Origin: an uncultured bacterium
Lineage (GTDB): Bacteria > Bacteroidota > Bacteroidia > Bacteroidales > Bacteroidaceae
Direction: 5' to 3'
DNA length: 64,000 nt
Assembly (NCBI GenBank): GCA_945829115.1
Contig: CALZTP010000002.1
Span: forward strand, 1 to 64,000
Position 1 is the first letter of the stretch. Every line of letters begins with the position of its first letter. The notes under the pieces were generated by a model that ran no database searches, was not told the origin of the DNA, and saw only the letters and a program-made list of their open reading frames with translations. Shown one piece after another: positions 47,601 to 56,931 of this stretch. The translations under genes and the position numbers were made by a program.

Positions 47601-48704
47601 GATGAATGGCTCTTCGACGAGACGGGCTTCTTAACAAGCTATACACACTATATCTACGACGACCAGGGACAGGCTATTCCACAGATGAGAACATCTTACT
47701 CTATGGTTGACGGCGACCCTAATAAGGTGAAGTCTGTTGACGAGACTTACTTCGATGGGAAATGGTACTCACAGGCTGGTTCTACCTGCATATATGAATA
47801 TGTTGACTTCGACGGAATGCTTGACCTCGTTAGACTCGATGCAGTGGCAATGGCTGACGAGAAAACACCGAGCAAGGTGTATGTGCGCTTCACAATGCCT
47901 GCATTCGCTGAGTACGGCGGCGGTTCTGTTGCTCTCTATCGCGACGGTGTGAAGATAGATACAAAGAGCTTCATGGATGTCTTTGACTTCGACACCTACT
48001 CTTGCCAGATGACAGACGAGAACGTGAAGAACGGCACTCACGACTACTTCGTGCAGCCTCTCATGGAGAGCTACAGCGAAATGGGAGACCTCCTCGGTTC
48101 TACTGGTTACTATATCTCTGAACCTTCTTCTGTAGAGGTGAACACTTACCTCCCTGCAGTTTCTGACCTCCGCCTCATTAGCGCACGCACAGAAACAGAG
48201 AAGAAAGAGACAAAGCAGATTGTGAACATTGGTTGGACAAATCCTGCTGACCGCCCTGACGACCTCTTCAAGTCAAACGAGGTGATCATGACTGGAAACC
48301 AGGCTACTGATGCTATCACTACCAACCCTTCTGCAACAGCTCTCGATATGGAGGTAATTCTTAAGAGGAACATAGCTCCAGAGGTTTCTCTCTTCGTACT
48401 CACTCGCTATACACTCGGAAACGTGCAGAGTGAACCAATCACTATCACGCTCCAGGACTTCAACAATGCTGTTGGTATCGACAATGTTGCTGTTGACGGA
48501 GAGGGCAATGCTTTCAACTTCACAAACAACATATTCTCTGTTTCTGGAACTGCTGACATCACAGTGTTCTCTGCTGGCAGCGCTCTCCTGAAAAAGGCCG
48601 AGAACGTAGAAAGCATCGACCTCAACGGTCTTGGAAACGGCACTTACGTTGTAGTGGTGAAGAAGGGTAATGCGGTTAAGGGCTATAAGGTTACTATCAA
48701 GTAA
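44670..48704 (+). CDS. Giant secreted protein: YD-like/FN3-like modules flanking a propeller-like domain, T9SS-like tail
   Basis: YEYNAEGLLVKE..., IYEYADF / IYEYVDF module pairs; central MLACGATIGDKYYAFFTD...; tail NGTYVVVVKKGNAVKGYKVTIK. Confidence 0.75.
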   Translation: MKKILRYSACAWLLAWLGVHVALAQDYSGKPGRKAVCTFTVGDAMGESGGTITKQNHVFYGQENMPAFGALVTKGTDGSLATTDFYRFSTAKDGSNSVTTKTGQQWKTTVYGNKEYAEEKTQEVVTVNAKGQIIAKTDQSSAYAYEYNAEGLLVKENVTVLSSGAFSKAIAYEYDGKGNITKRTTYSRKTKSDPSTEYVSSVEDYSYVNGELAEIVKYNGTSTSEPKLYSKKTYEVYNGNKNQILEKSFTSPKVAADGTVTWSQSATAIIYEYADFTENGGEGWKISDLSATCSGTKNNVTVSFSAPKNAGENTKYAIFRSGQLAAVVSNAEVNKGGKCQYIDAGVQLGTWTYFVLPFEGDALTNITANGERYVSNTSNVTVTSDSLKPVQSISLKVNKDAEGIYVITASWDENPSLASSSCQKHSIYHMRTLTTGTKSPLQLGSTTDKNATSISFDYPTSYNVLDLFVATLYSEGVAISEHISLKKADLESLIATEPEKPGTDPGTTERTPFTVYGVYPYWEGAKTASFDIAKLNAETPAEVATEVAISGINDMLACGATIGDKYYAFFTDTDWNVYFGTVNFTTGNVVKLKKYGYGNLGYQMKGLAYDATDNVLYGIEQIYDEANDAMTTALCTINPENGNVTEVKRFNKEFAMLAGDGDGILYAISTAYDENFQLIPSLWKINDALELSAEPVIAATAPMTYAMNLSSLVAPDGKVVYTVAGTDVYAWDLAAKTYANIGSLSKEVAGITTAKGTADAEGGLVPEVVNTRFLVKKTWYGDAMGSVKDKDMRIEEYFYNYDGKVARIAQSARGISEQGQPTDYEITRLTKNNFDFNGNIVSASINQYGKYDFQDMAFKETGKNTYDYNEQGQLVKEFVNGVITEYTYNADGYVAEKKISTQYDINVSEPKWTQTIKNEDFNALGLPTNFTSEGAYDSYNYVGAIDYNENGEKTLEVHSKVVIDEEFGNPMMMPFEVDEWLFDETGFLTSYTHYIYDDQGQAIPQMRTSYSMVDGDPNKVKSVDETYFDGKWYSQAGSTCIYEYVDFDGMLDLVRLDAVAMADEKTPSKVYVRFTMPAFAEYGGGSVALYRDGVKIDTKSFMDVFDFDTYSCQMTDENVKNGTHDYFVQPLMESYSEMGDLLGSTGYYISEPSSVEVNTYLPAVSDLRLISARTETEKKETKQIVNIGWTNPADRPDDLFKSNEVIMTGNQATDAITTNPSATALDMEVILKRNIAPEVSLFVLTRYTLGNVQSEPITITLQDFNNAVGIDNVAVDGEGNAFNFTNNIFSVSGTADITVFSAGSALLKKAENVESIDLNGLGNGTYVVVVKKGNAVKGYKVTIK

Positions 48705-48805
48705 GCAATGCTGATGCTTCCTTGTTGGAAAGAGATTGTGCTGACGCTGCTTTATTAAAACAAGTGGTGTGGACGCTGCTTTACTCAATAGGGATGATTC
48801 ATAAC

Positions 48806-48840
48806 AAATTGCCTGTCGTGTTTTTTGCGACAGGCAATTT
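48806..48840 (+). terminator. Terminator of the 44670 gene
   Basis: AAATTGCCTGTCG ... CGACAGGCAATTT. Confidence 0.85.
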
Positions 48841-48900
48841 ACCGTGAAAAACAGCACATGCATTTAGGTCCTGACAAAGGCTCTTTCAAAGAAAAAAATT

Positions 48901-48969
48901 CCAACACTTTCTCTGAAAAGAGACCAACACATTCTCTGAAAAGAGACCAATACAATCTAAGAAAAAGAA
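48901..48969. repeat. 3 x 23-bp tandem repeat CCAACAC(T/A)TTCTCTGAAAAGAGA with hairpin
   Basis: Units 48901-48923, 48924-48946, 48947-48969 (third degenerate). Confidence 0.9.
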
Positions 48970-49022
48970 CAAAAACAAACCAGAAAAATACCTAATTATT
49001 TATCTTTAATAACAATATCAGA

Positions 49023-52000
49023 ATGATTAAAAGACAGACGCTTAGAATTCTGCTTGCTATTCTCTTTGTCGTGGGCACTCCACTGACAATGCTTGCAGGC
49101 AAGAACATAGTCCTGAAAACACAAGAGGAATACTACCTTGCTTCTATCTCTCCAAACGGAGAATGGGCATGCGGTATGTTCATTGACTATTCAGACAACA
49201 CCTTCGGATTCCGCTGGAATCTGGTTACCGACAAGGTGGAACTGCTCAGTACCATAGACAATTCAGAGGCATGGGGAATCTCAAACGATGGTACCGTGGC
49301 AGGAAATGCAAAAATGAGTCTTGGAGGCGCTCCACAGACAGTGCCTGCTTATTATAAAGACGGGAAATGGCATTTGCTTGAAATGCCTGAAGGAAACGTT
49401 ACAGACGGTATTGCCTATGCCATCACTCCTGACGGAAAGTATATCTGCGGCTCAGTGGTTGTAGGCGGAAAATACAACGGTTATGTTTGGAATGAAGGTA
49501 AGCTTGAACGCACAATTGACGGTTCAAAGGGTTACGTAATGCCTTACTGCATCTCTGCCGATGGACAGCTCGTGGGTGGTTGGCAGGATACTGGCAACCG
49601 TCAGGCTTGCTATTGGAAGGCAAACGGCGAGACGGTGTTCGTTACTGAACACAAATCGCCATGGAGTGCACTGAGACGATTCTCACCAGACGGAAAGAAG
49701 GCTATTCTTTTCGGTGGTTGGGAAGAGAACGGACTGTATTGCACTTTGAACATCGAAACAGGTGAGAAGGGATGGATAAAACCAACTATAGAAGATGGAA
49801 GTCTTGAGCTCTTTGGTCTGTCAAACAACAATATTGTTGTTGGTGAGCACAACGGCTCTGGCTTCTTGAATGTTGACGGAAAGAACTATTTCGTTGACGA
49901 ATACCTCAAAGAGAAGGGTGTGGATATCTCAAGCCTCAACCTCTTCCAGATGGATGGTGTGAAACCAATTTTCCACTGCTCTGATATCAGTGCCGATGGC
50001 TCTGTTCTTGCTATTAGATATTATGCAAGCGCAGGAACAGATAGCGAGGGAAATCCTCTCGCTGCTACTCGCTCTGCTGTCATCAAGTTCGATGTCGATG
50101 CATCAAGCTACTCGCCTGTGGTTACTGTTTCTGGCGTTGAGGGCATGGACATGGCAAAGATTGAATGGACAGTACCTGTAGGCGTTGAGGGCATCTCTGG
50201 TTTCAATGTCTATCGCGATGGTGAGAAGATTGCTTCTGTTGGTGCTGACGTTTCAATGTATCTCGACAAGAACCTTGAGAAGAAGGCATACGAATATGGT
50301 GTCACAATGATAAGGGCGGAAGGTGAGTCAAAGATGTCGGAGGCAGCTTCTGTAACTATTGAAGAAAGGAAGAGTGAGGCTCCACAGACGGTCTTCGTAC
50401 GCCAAAAGGGCTTCAACAACGCATATATCTCCTGGACTGAGCAGAAGTCGAACCTTCTCACAAGGGGATATACAGACATCAATACTGCTAATGTGCAGGG
50501 ATTTGGTGTAAATGCCGACAACCTCTCTTTCGAGACTGCTATTCGTTTCAGCAAGAACGATGTTGCTGCTTTGGAGGGTTGCAAGCTTGCGAAGGTGAAC
50601 TTCTTCCCTGCTTCTAACCAGAAAGACTGGTCTCTGAACATCTATACTTACGATGAGACGGGAACGGTTCTGAAGTCTCTGTATTCAAAGCCTATTACTC
50701 AGGAACTGAAATATGGAGAGTTGAACACCGTGGTGCTCGACACACCATTAGAGCTTCCTGCTGGTGAGCTGGTTGTGAGCATTGGAGTGAAAGTGGAGAA
50801 AGCAAGTCAGAACGTCTTTGGCATGGACTACGGAAAAGCAGAGATGAGATTCTCTGACCTTATTCGTCTTGCCGATGAACCTGACTTCTATTCCATCTCT
50901 GAGATTTCTTCTATGGATGGATATCTCTATCACACTTCTTGGCTGATGAACGCAATCTTTGCTCCAGAAGGTGCTCCTGCTGACATCGATGACTTGAAGG
51001 AATATGCCGTTTCTGTTGACGGTGAAACAGTGCTCACAATAAACGACTTCGAGGCTATCGTGCCTGCAATCTCTGAAGGTGAGCATGAAATTGGTGTGAA
51101 GGCGGTATACAAGAACGGAACAGAGTCTGACATTGTTGCCGTTACTCAGAACATTGCAGTGAACGATGCTTACCTCCCTGCTGTCGATAACCTCATGGTT
51201 CGCTTCTCTGACACAAAGGATATGACGGTTTCATGGCTTCAGCCACTGGAGAAGGAGCAGAAATACATAAGCTATGCTGGTGAGACACAGAGCCTCAGCA
51301 GTGTGATTGTTCCTTCAGGTTATTCAAACATTCAGATTGCGGCAGAATATTCTCCTTCTATGTTCAAGAGCTACAAGGGCTATAAGGTGAAGTCGTTCCG
51401 CTTCTATCCTATCGCTGACGGTCTGTTCACAGCATGGATCTACAAAGACAACAAGTTAGTGGCTGAACAGCCTGTGGAGAATTACAATCTGGGTGAATGG
51501 AACTCTGTTGATTTCGCTGAGCCAATAACAATCGAGGAAGGCTCTACATACCGTCTCGTGATCGACTGCTTCGATGTGGAGGGCGGCAAGGAGGTTATTG
51601 CGGCTGACACAAAGCCAGTATATGCTGGAAAGGGTGACCTCTACTCTTTCGATGCTGAGACATTCAGCTCTGCTTCTGCTGACTCTGGCATCAACCACAA
51701 CTTCATGATCGGCATGACTCTCGAAGATACAAACAGTCTTCCTGTTCCTGTTTCTGGCTATGATGTAAAGATTGACGGTGTGAAGGCAAATGGTGAGACT
51801 CTCTCAACAACGCAGTTTGCACATTCTTTCACTGAGGCTGACACAAAGGAGCACACTGTTTCTGTTGTTACTTTCTACGAGCTTACTTCAAAGTCGGTTG
51901 AGGGTGCTGCAACAGTATTCACCATTGGTAACGATACTGGCATCTCTGAGAACACAGTGGCTGACATCACTCTCTCTGAGCAGGGCAACGAGCTGAGAGT

Positions 52001-52169
52001 AATGGGTGAGGGCGTGAAGAAGGTTGCTATCATTGCTGCTGACGGTACTCAGGTAGCAGAGGCTGCTGGAAACACTGTTTCTCTCGACACTATACCTGCT
52101 GGCATTTATGTGGTGAAGGTTTCTACAGAGGGTGAACCTTTCGTACGCAAGATAAGGATTAACAAATAA
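49023..52169 (+). CDS. Giant secreted protein: propeller-like N-terminus, FN3 and duplicated adhesin-like modules, T9SS-like tail
   Basis: ISNDGTVAGNA / ITPDGKYICGSV / ISADGQLVGGW repeats; tail PAGIYVVKVSTEGEPFVRKIRINK. Confidence 0.75.
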   Translation: MIKRQTLRILLAILFVVGTPLTMLAGKNIVLKTQEEYYLASISPNGEWACGMFIDYSDNTFGFRWNLVTDKVELLSTIDNSEAWGISNDGTVAGNAKMSLGGAPQTVPAYYKDGKWHLLEMPEGNVTDGIAYAITPDGKYICGSVVVGGKYNGYVWNEGKLERTIDGSKGYVMPYCISADGQLVGGWQDTGNRQACYWKANGETVFVTEHKSPWSALRRFSPDGKKAILFGGWEENGLYCTLNIETGEKGWIKPTIEDGSLELFGLSNNNIVVGEHNGSGFLNVDGKNYFVDEYLKEKGVDISSLNLFQMDGVKPIFHCSDISADGSVLAIRYYASAGTDSEGNPLAATRSAVIKFDVDASSYSPVVTVSGVEGMDMAKIEWTVPVGVEGISGFNVYRDGEKIASVGADVSMYLDKNLEKKAYEYGVTMIRAEGESKMSEAASVTIEERKSEAPQTVFVRQKGFNNAYISWTEQKSNLLTRGYTDINTANVQGFGVNADNLSFETAIRFSKNDVAALEGCKLAKVNFFPASNQKDWSLNIYTYDETGTVLKSLYSKPITQELKYGELNTVVLDTPLELPAGELVVSIGVKVEKASQNVFGMDYGKAEMRFSDLIRLADEPDFYSISEISSMDGYLYHTSWLMNAIFAPEGAPADIDDLKEYAVSVDGETVLTINDFEAIVPAISEGEHEIGVKAVYKNGTESDIVAVTQNIAVNDAYLPAVDNLMVRFSDTKDMTVSWLQPLEKEQKYISYAGETQSLSSVIVPSGYSNIQIAAEYSPSMFKSYKGYKVKSFRFYPIADGLFTAWIYKDNKLVAEQPVENYNLGEWNSVDFAEPITIEEGSTYRLVIDCFDVEGGKEVIAADTKPVYAGKGDLYSFDAETFSSASADSGINHNFMIGMTLEDTNSLPVPVSGYDVKIDGVKANGETLSTTQFAHSFTEADTKEHTVSVVTFYELTSKSVEGAATVFTIGNDTGISENTVADITLSEQGNELRVMGEGVKKVAIIAADGTQVAEAAGNTVSLDTIPAGIYVVKVSTEGEPFVRKIRINK

Positions 52170-52181
52170 ACACTACAAAAA

Positions 52182-52238
52182 CAATGGCTGGTTTGGAAAG
52201 GCTTGCAGAGCAGGTTTTTCACAAGCCAGCCATTTTCA
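52182..52238 (+). terminator. Terminator of the 49023 gene
   Basis: AATGGCTGG ... CCAGCCATT then TTC-rich. Confidence 0.65.
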
Positions 52239-52260
52239 ATTTCTCTCCAAAAGGTAAGTT

Positions 52261-52294
52261 TGTGTGCATTTTTGTATATATAATTATGCACACA
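52261..52294. promoter_or_regulatory. Hairpin/operator-like element TGTGTGCAT-N16-ATGCACACA
   Basis: 9-bp perfect inverted repeat just upstream of ATG 52313. Confidence 0.55.
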
Positions 52295-52312
52295 TATTAA
52301 AAAAAATCATTT

Positions 52313-53302
52313 ATGAACACCTACTTAACAAAAAAGATTAATCTTCGGAAACAGTTGAACGACTATCTGCTGATTGTGATTGGATGTACTATAGTAAGCA
52401 TAGGATTTGTGTTCTTCATAAATCCTTATAAATTCGTGCCAGGAGGTGTATACGGAACGAGCATCGTGTTGCATCATCTTTTTCCGCAGCTGCAGGTAGG
52501 TACATTCGGATATTTCATAGGCATTCCGCTGCTGATGATTTCATACTTCGTTCTGGGAAAGGGATTAGGGGCAAAGACTCTCTTTGCTACGCTTATAACG
52601 CCTGCCATCATGAACGTCCTCTCTACGCTCGTTTATCCTACTGAGGAAGCGCTGAGAGAACTCTCGCCAGAACAACTCTGCAACGGCATGCTGAACCTTT
52701 CCGACAACCTGATTCTTGCAGCAATCATTGGTCCGGTGTTGATTGGAGTGGGAAGTGGATTCATTATGAAGGGGCATGCCACTACTGGGGGTACAGACAT
52801 TATTGCTATGATCACGCATAAATATCTTAGGGTAAGATTCTCAAACGCACTGATTGCCATCGATGGAATAATAATTCTTCTTGGCTTGGCGGTGATAGGA
52901 TTCGGAGTGGGTGGAACAGCTCCGGCAAAGAACACATGGATGCTCTCGGGATATTCCTTGATATGTATCTTCCTCATGTCTCGCACTCTTGCCTATGTCG
53001 TTTCTGGTTCAAAGAACAACAAACTGATGTTTATTGTTGTTGACAAGGACGATGAGCAGCTTCGTGACTTCATCATAAACCGGCTTGACAGAACAGCTAC
53101 GGTGTTGTCGGGAAAGGGACTTTTCTCACAAGAAGGGAAGGTGACGCTCATGATGATGGTGAGAATGCGGCAGGTAGAGGCAGTGACAACATCTATTCGC
53201 TCTATGAACCCTGACGCTTTCATCATTGTAACAGACGCCTACGATGCTTACGGAAAGCGCTGGAAGGCATTCCCTGATAAAAATAGCATTGAACTGAGTT
53301 AA
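52313..53302 (+). CDS. YitT family (DUF2179) membrane protein
   Basis: FVPGGVYGTSIVLHHLFP, KGHATTGGTDIIAMITHKYL; C-terminal DUF2179-like domain. Confidence 0.9.
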   Translation: MNTYLTKKINLRKQLNDYLLIVIGCTIVSIGFVFFINPYKFVPGGVYGTSIVLHHLFPQLQVGTFGYFIGIPLLMISYFVLGKGLGAKTLFATLITPAIMNVLSTLVYPTEEALRELSPEQLCNGMLNLSDNLILAAIIGPVLIGVGSGFIMKGHATTGGTDIIAMITHKYLRVRFSNALIAIDGIIILLGLAVIGFGVGGTAPAKNTWMLSGYSLICIFLMSRTLAYVVSGSKNNKLMFIVVDKDDEQLRDFIINRLDRTATVLSGKGLFSQEGKVTLMMMVRMRQVEAVTTSIRSMNPDAFIIVTDAYDAYGKRWKAFPDKNSIELS

Positions 53303-53492
53303 GCGAAATCAGCACAGAGTTAACACGTAATAATATTTACATCTACCTTAGTGGGAAAAAGAAAGAGAGTTTTTTCTCGGTTGCCATAATCCACTTTTAA
53401 GGCTCTTCAAGTTTACAAGTGTGAATTATAGAAAGTAGGCCACCTTGCCAGAAAGGGTTGAAGATGTAGTAAACATAGCTTATTAAAGAATA

Positions 53493-56447
53493 TTGAACAA
53501 AATGAATAGATTCTTACTAACAGCAACTGTTTTTCTTGCACTAATCCCTCTTTCTGCCAACAGCAATATTCCAGATGGAGAGGAGAAGGTAAAGGAAAAA
53601 ATAGAAACGCCAGAAGAACAATCTGCCGATAAAAAAGCGAAAAAACCAGGAAAGAAGAAAAAGAAGTCGTTTCTTCAAACTCTTGCTTCTCCTATAAAGT
53701 GGATAGGAAAGAACTGGTCGGCTTACGACATAGAATACTCCACCCCATCCTTCTACAACTGGGCCGCCCAGTTGCAGAACACCACCTCTTGTGAATGGAT
53801 TGACCTTGGCTACGATGATGTTGACATCAGCATGCGTTCAAAGGTTAGTCAGAAGCTTGGGCCATATATCTCTTACGGATTTCTTGGATACGGCTTCAGT
53901 GTTGACATTAATGCAATTAATGGAAGTAAGCGAAAAAATGAATTCACACTCACCATCAACTCCAATCTTATGAATGTAGATATCATACGCCGGAGAACGG
54001 GAGGTGACTTTATGATTGACTATTTAGATATCTTGTCTTTAGACAAAAAAGAGATGGACTTCAGTGATCTTGCCGACCACTACAACGTTGGAGAGAATGT
54101 GAAATACAACATCACTGGAATAAACATCAATGTCTTCACAAACCATAAGAAATACTCTAACCCTGCTGCTTTCTCAAACGGTGCAATACAGTTGCGTTCT
54201 GTTGGCTCACCGATAATAGGCATAGGATATACTCACCAAAAGTTGCAGAATTCAATAGCAAACAAATTTCTTGACCATGCTGCACAGAAGGTGGGATATG
54301 AGAGGTTTACAGGAGAAATGGAACAGTTGGGAAAGATGATTTTCGATAACAACACCTTGCTGAACTTCACAACATCAACAGTGTTAAACACCATCATTCC
54401 ATCCTATGTTTCAGTAAAAGACTTGCACCTGCAACTCGGATGGGCGCAGAATATCGCTTTCTCAAAAAGATTACTCCTGGGAATGTCGTTTGTGGCATCT
54501 CCAGGCGTTAAGTTCATCTCTGCTGACAATTTCAACAGTTACCAATACGAATACAGTAAGGATATTGCTTCCATTTTCGACGCTTTCCTGCCATTTTTCA
54601 AAGAAGCTATAGAAACCGGAAACATAACTATTAACTCTGAGAAAACAAAGGAATATATCCTCGGACTGGAAAAAGTAGATTCAGAGATTTACCAAATTGA
54701 TGAGAACAGAACAAGCTTTGGCTCAAACTTCTCTGCTCGTGCCACTCTGACATACAACTACAACCGCTGGCGCTTCGGTTTTAACGCAATAGGAAACGCT
54801 TTCCTCTTTAATCGTGACATCTTCCGCTTCAATAACTATTACGGCAGTGTGAACGTGTACGCCGGTTATTGCTTCGGCAGGAAGAAACAATACCGAGAAG
54901 GAGGCAGAGACCGAGAAATGTACATAAAGGCCGCTCTCACAAAGGCACAGATAGAGGAAATGAGAGACACCATGCCAGAAAGTAATATAAATGGTGGAAA
55001 TGTACAGATTCGAGAAACAAAATACCATACAGACCATGTGAGGCTGAATGTTAGAGGTTGTGACCTCGTCACAGGACCTGAAGGCTCTTACGGCTCTTTC
55101 GAAATCAAGGACGGCCATATCTCAAATGCAGACGACTCCCAAGGGCTTCTAAGAAAAGGTACTAAGTTTGAGATTGACGAGGATGGCTCTTTCTATATTC
55201 GTGCTTCTCACAATGCGAGATACAGAACTGCCAACTGGTGGAAGAAAAGACTCGCGTTGCGACAGAATTCTATGAACAGATACCCTGAACTGTTGCACTA
55301 TGCCCTCTGCGGAAAGTTGACACTCTATGTGCGTAGCTACCATTTTGGAACCACAGAGCCTGTCCGTGTGGTCATAGACAATTTCTACCTCTGTCATGGC
55401 AAGGTGACAGATAGCTTTTTCGAGATTGGTGCTGATAAGTTCTCGTCTCAATCTACAGCAAGCATTACAGGAAGAATAAATGTCAATGGACGACAAACAC
55501 GTGTATATATCGAGAACAAGAAAAATGGAAAGTCCATAGACTTGTATATCAACCCGCTCCGTGCATCAACAGAACGGTGGATGGCAAAAATAAGTGATTC
55601 CACACATATTGCAAAAATATCTATCCCAGGAACTCACGATGCAGGGTCGGCCTCTCTGAAGGAGTCGCCGATAGTGAGCACGGGGCATACTCAAAATTTC
55701 TCAATTCGTGAACAATTGGCTGACGGAATTCGGGCTTTTGACCTCCGTTTAAAAAAAGATATGAAGTTCGGGCATACACTAAAATGTCGTGATGGTCTCC
55801 CAGAGACATTAAAAGATATGAACGAGTTCTTGAATCGCAACCCATCAGAATTTCTTGTGGCAATGATTGGCAGTGACGAAGCAGGAGCTGCTTGGCAAAA
55901 GGTGATGAAGGATTCACTTCTGGCTGTGCTTGCTCCGTATAGGCATCTCCTCATTGATGATTTCTGCGGATCAATGACTCTTAAAGATGTAAGAGGAAAG
56001 ATTCTTCTTATTAAGCGACAAAAGGACTGCCCATTTGGAAAGCATCTTCCATTTGAAAACAATACAGTGTTCACTGCTAACGGTTTCCATGTTGAGGACG
56101 TGTACAAGGAGCATAAAACATTCCGGAAAATAAAAATCGTTGAACAGCATTTACGTGAAGCCTACGAGAACAAAGACCCTAACCTTTGGTATATAACCTT
56201 CAACACCATTGCGTGGGATCCTCGACACCATAAGCCGTATTACACAGCATGGGGAGCAACAAACATTAGAAAGCCAATGAATCCTTCTCTTCAGAATATC
56301 ATTGACATGAAGGCTTACGGACGTTTTGGAATCGTATTCCTTGACTTCTACAATGACCATGGCGACCAGACGCAGCTGGTGAACACAATCATCAAGTCAA
56401 ACTTTAATATTCCCCAAAGCGATGACTTCATTCCGGCAGAATTTTAA
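53493..56447 (+). CDS. DUF4421-like protein fused to C-terminal PI-specific phospholipase C X-like domain
   Basis: PSFYNWAAQLQNT...GPYISYGFLGYGFSVD; IAKISIPGTHDAGSASL, QLADGIRAFDLRL, FGHTLKCRDGLPETLKDMNEFLNRNPSEFLVAMI. Confidence 0.82.
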   Translation: MNKMNRFLLTATVFLALIPLSANSNIPDGEEKVKEKIETPEEQSADKKAKKPGKKKKKSFLQTLASPIKWIGKNWSAYDIEYSTPSFYNWAAQLQNTTSCEWIDLGYDDVDISMRSKVSQKLGPYISYGFLGYGFSVDINAINGSKRKNEFTLTINSNLMNVDIIRRRTGGDFMIDYLDILSLDKKEMDFSDLADHYNVGENVKYNITGININVFTNHKKYSNPAAFSNGAIQLRSVGSPIIGIGYTHQKLQNSIANKFLDHAAQKVGYERFTGEMEQLGKMIFDNNTLLNFTTSTVLNTIIPSYVSVKDLHLQLGWAQNIAFSKRLLLGMSFVASPGVKFISADNFNSYQYEYSKDIASIFDAFLPFFKEAIETGNITINSEKTKEYILGLEKVDSEIYQIDENRTSFGSNFSARATLTYNYNRWRFGFNAIGNAFLFNRDIFRFNNYYGSVNVYAGYCFGRKKQYREGGRDREMYIKAALTKAQIEEMRDTMPESNINGGNVQIRETKYHTDHVRLNVRGCDLVTGPEGSYGSFEIKDGHISNADDSQGLLRKGTKFEIDEDGSFYIRASHNARYRTANWWKKRLALRQNSMNRYPELLHYALCGKLTLYVRSYHFGTTEPVRVVIDNFYLCHGKVTDSFFEIGADKFSSQSTASITGRINVNGRQTRVYIENKKNGKSIDLYINPLRASTERWMAKISDSTHIAKISIPGTHDAGSASLKESPIVSTGHTQNFSIREQLADGIRAFDLRLKKDMKFGHTLKCRDGLPETLKDMNEFLNRNPSEFLVAMIGSDEAGAAWQKVMKDSLLAVLAPYRHLLIDDFCGSMTLKDVRGKILLIKRQKDCPFGKHLPFENNTVFTANGFHVEDVYKEHKTFRKIKIVEQHLREAYENKDPNLWYITFNTIAWDPRHHKPYYTAWGATNIRKPMNPSLQNIIDMKAYGRFGIVFLDFYNDHGDQTQLVNTIIKSNFNIPQSDDFIPAEF

Positions 56448-56451
56448 AAAA

Positions 56452-56498
56452 GAAGTGGTGTATCTCGAGTCTCCCGACTCTGGATACACCTTACTTCA
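56452..56498 (+). terminator. Terminator of the PI-PLC-like gene
   Basis: GAAGTGGTGTATCTCGAGTC...GACTCTGGATACACCTTACTTC imperfect stem. Confidence 0.65.
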
Positions 56499-56819
56499 AT
56501 CATAATCTTACATGCTCAGAAGAGCTCTTATGTTTAACTCTCTGCTGTCAAATTCAATATGCTACGAATACCCTTGTAGCTTTTAATTTCACTGCAAAGT
56601 TACTCATAAAATTTTATTCCTGCAACACCTAAAAATGGTAAAAGAGCGGTAAATGGCAAATATCTGCATTATGATGCAGAAAAAGAGTGATAAGTGGCAA
56701 AAAATTATCGGGGGGGGGGTAAAATTAACAAAAATCCTCCATTTTCTCGATTTTAGAGACAATGGAGGATTAATTTTTCAAACATTTTTCAGAAAAATCA
56801 GGAATCTCTATAAAATTAT

Positions 56820-56931
56820 TTCTGAAGAAAGTTTTCTGAAGAAAGTTTTCTGAAGAAAGTTTTCTGAAGAATGTTTTCTGAAGAAAGTTTTCTGAAGAAA
56901 GTTTTCTGAAGAATGTTTTCTAAAGAATAAT
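56820..56931. repeat. 14-bp tandem array, 8 units of TTCTGAAGAA(A/T)GTT
   Basis: Exact 14-bp register, last unit degenerate; decayed copies continue to about 56965. Confidence 0.95.

Noticed and set aside
44670-48704. Rhs/YD-repeat polymorphic toxin
   Set aside because: Lacks Rhs core motif and a C-terminal toxin; ends in a T9SS-like tail
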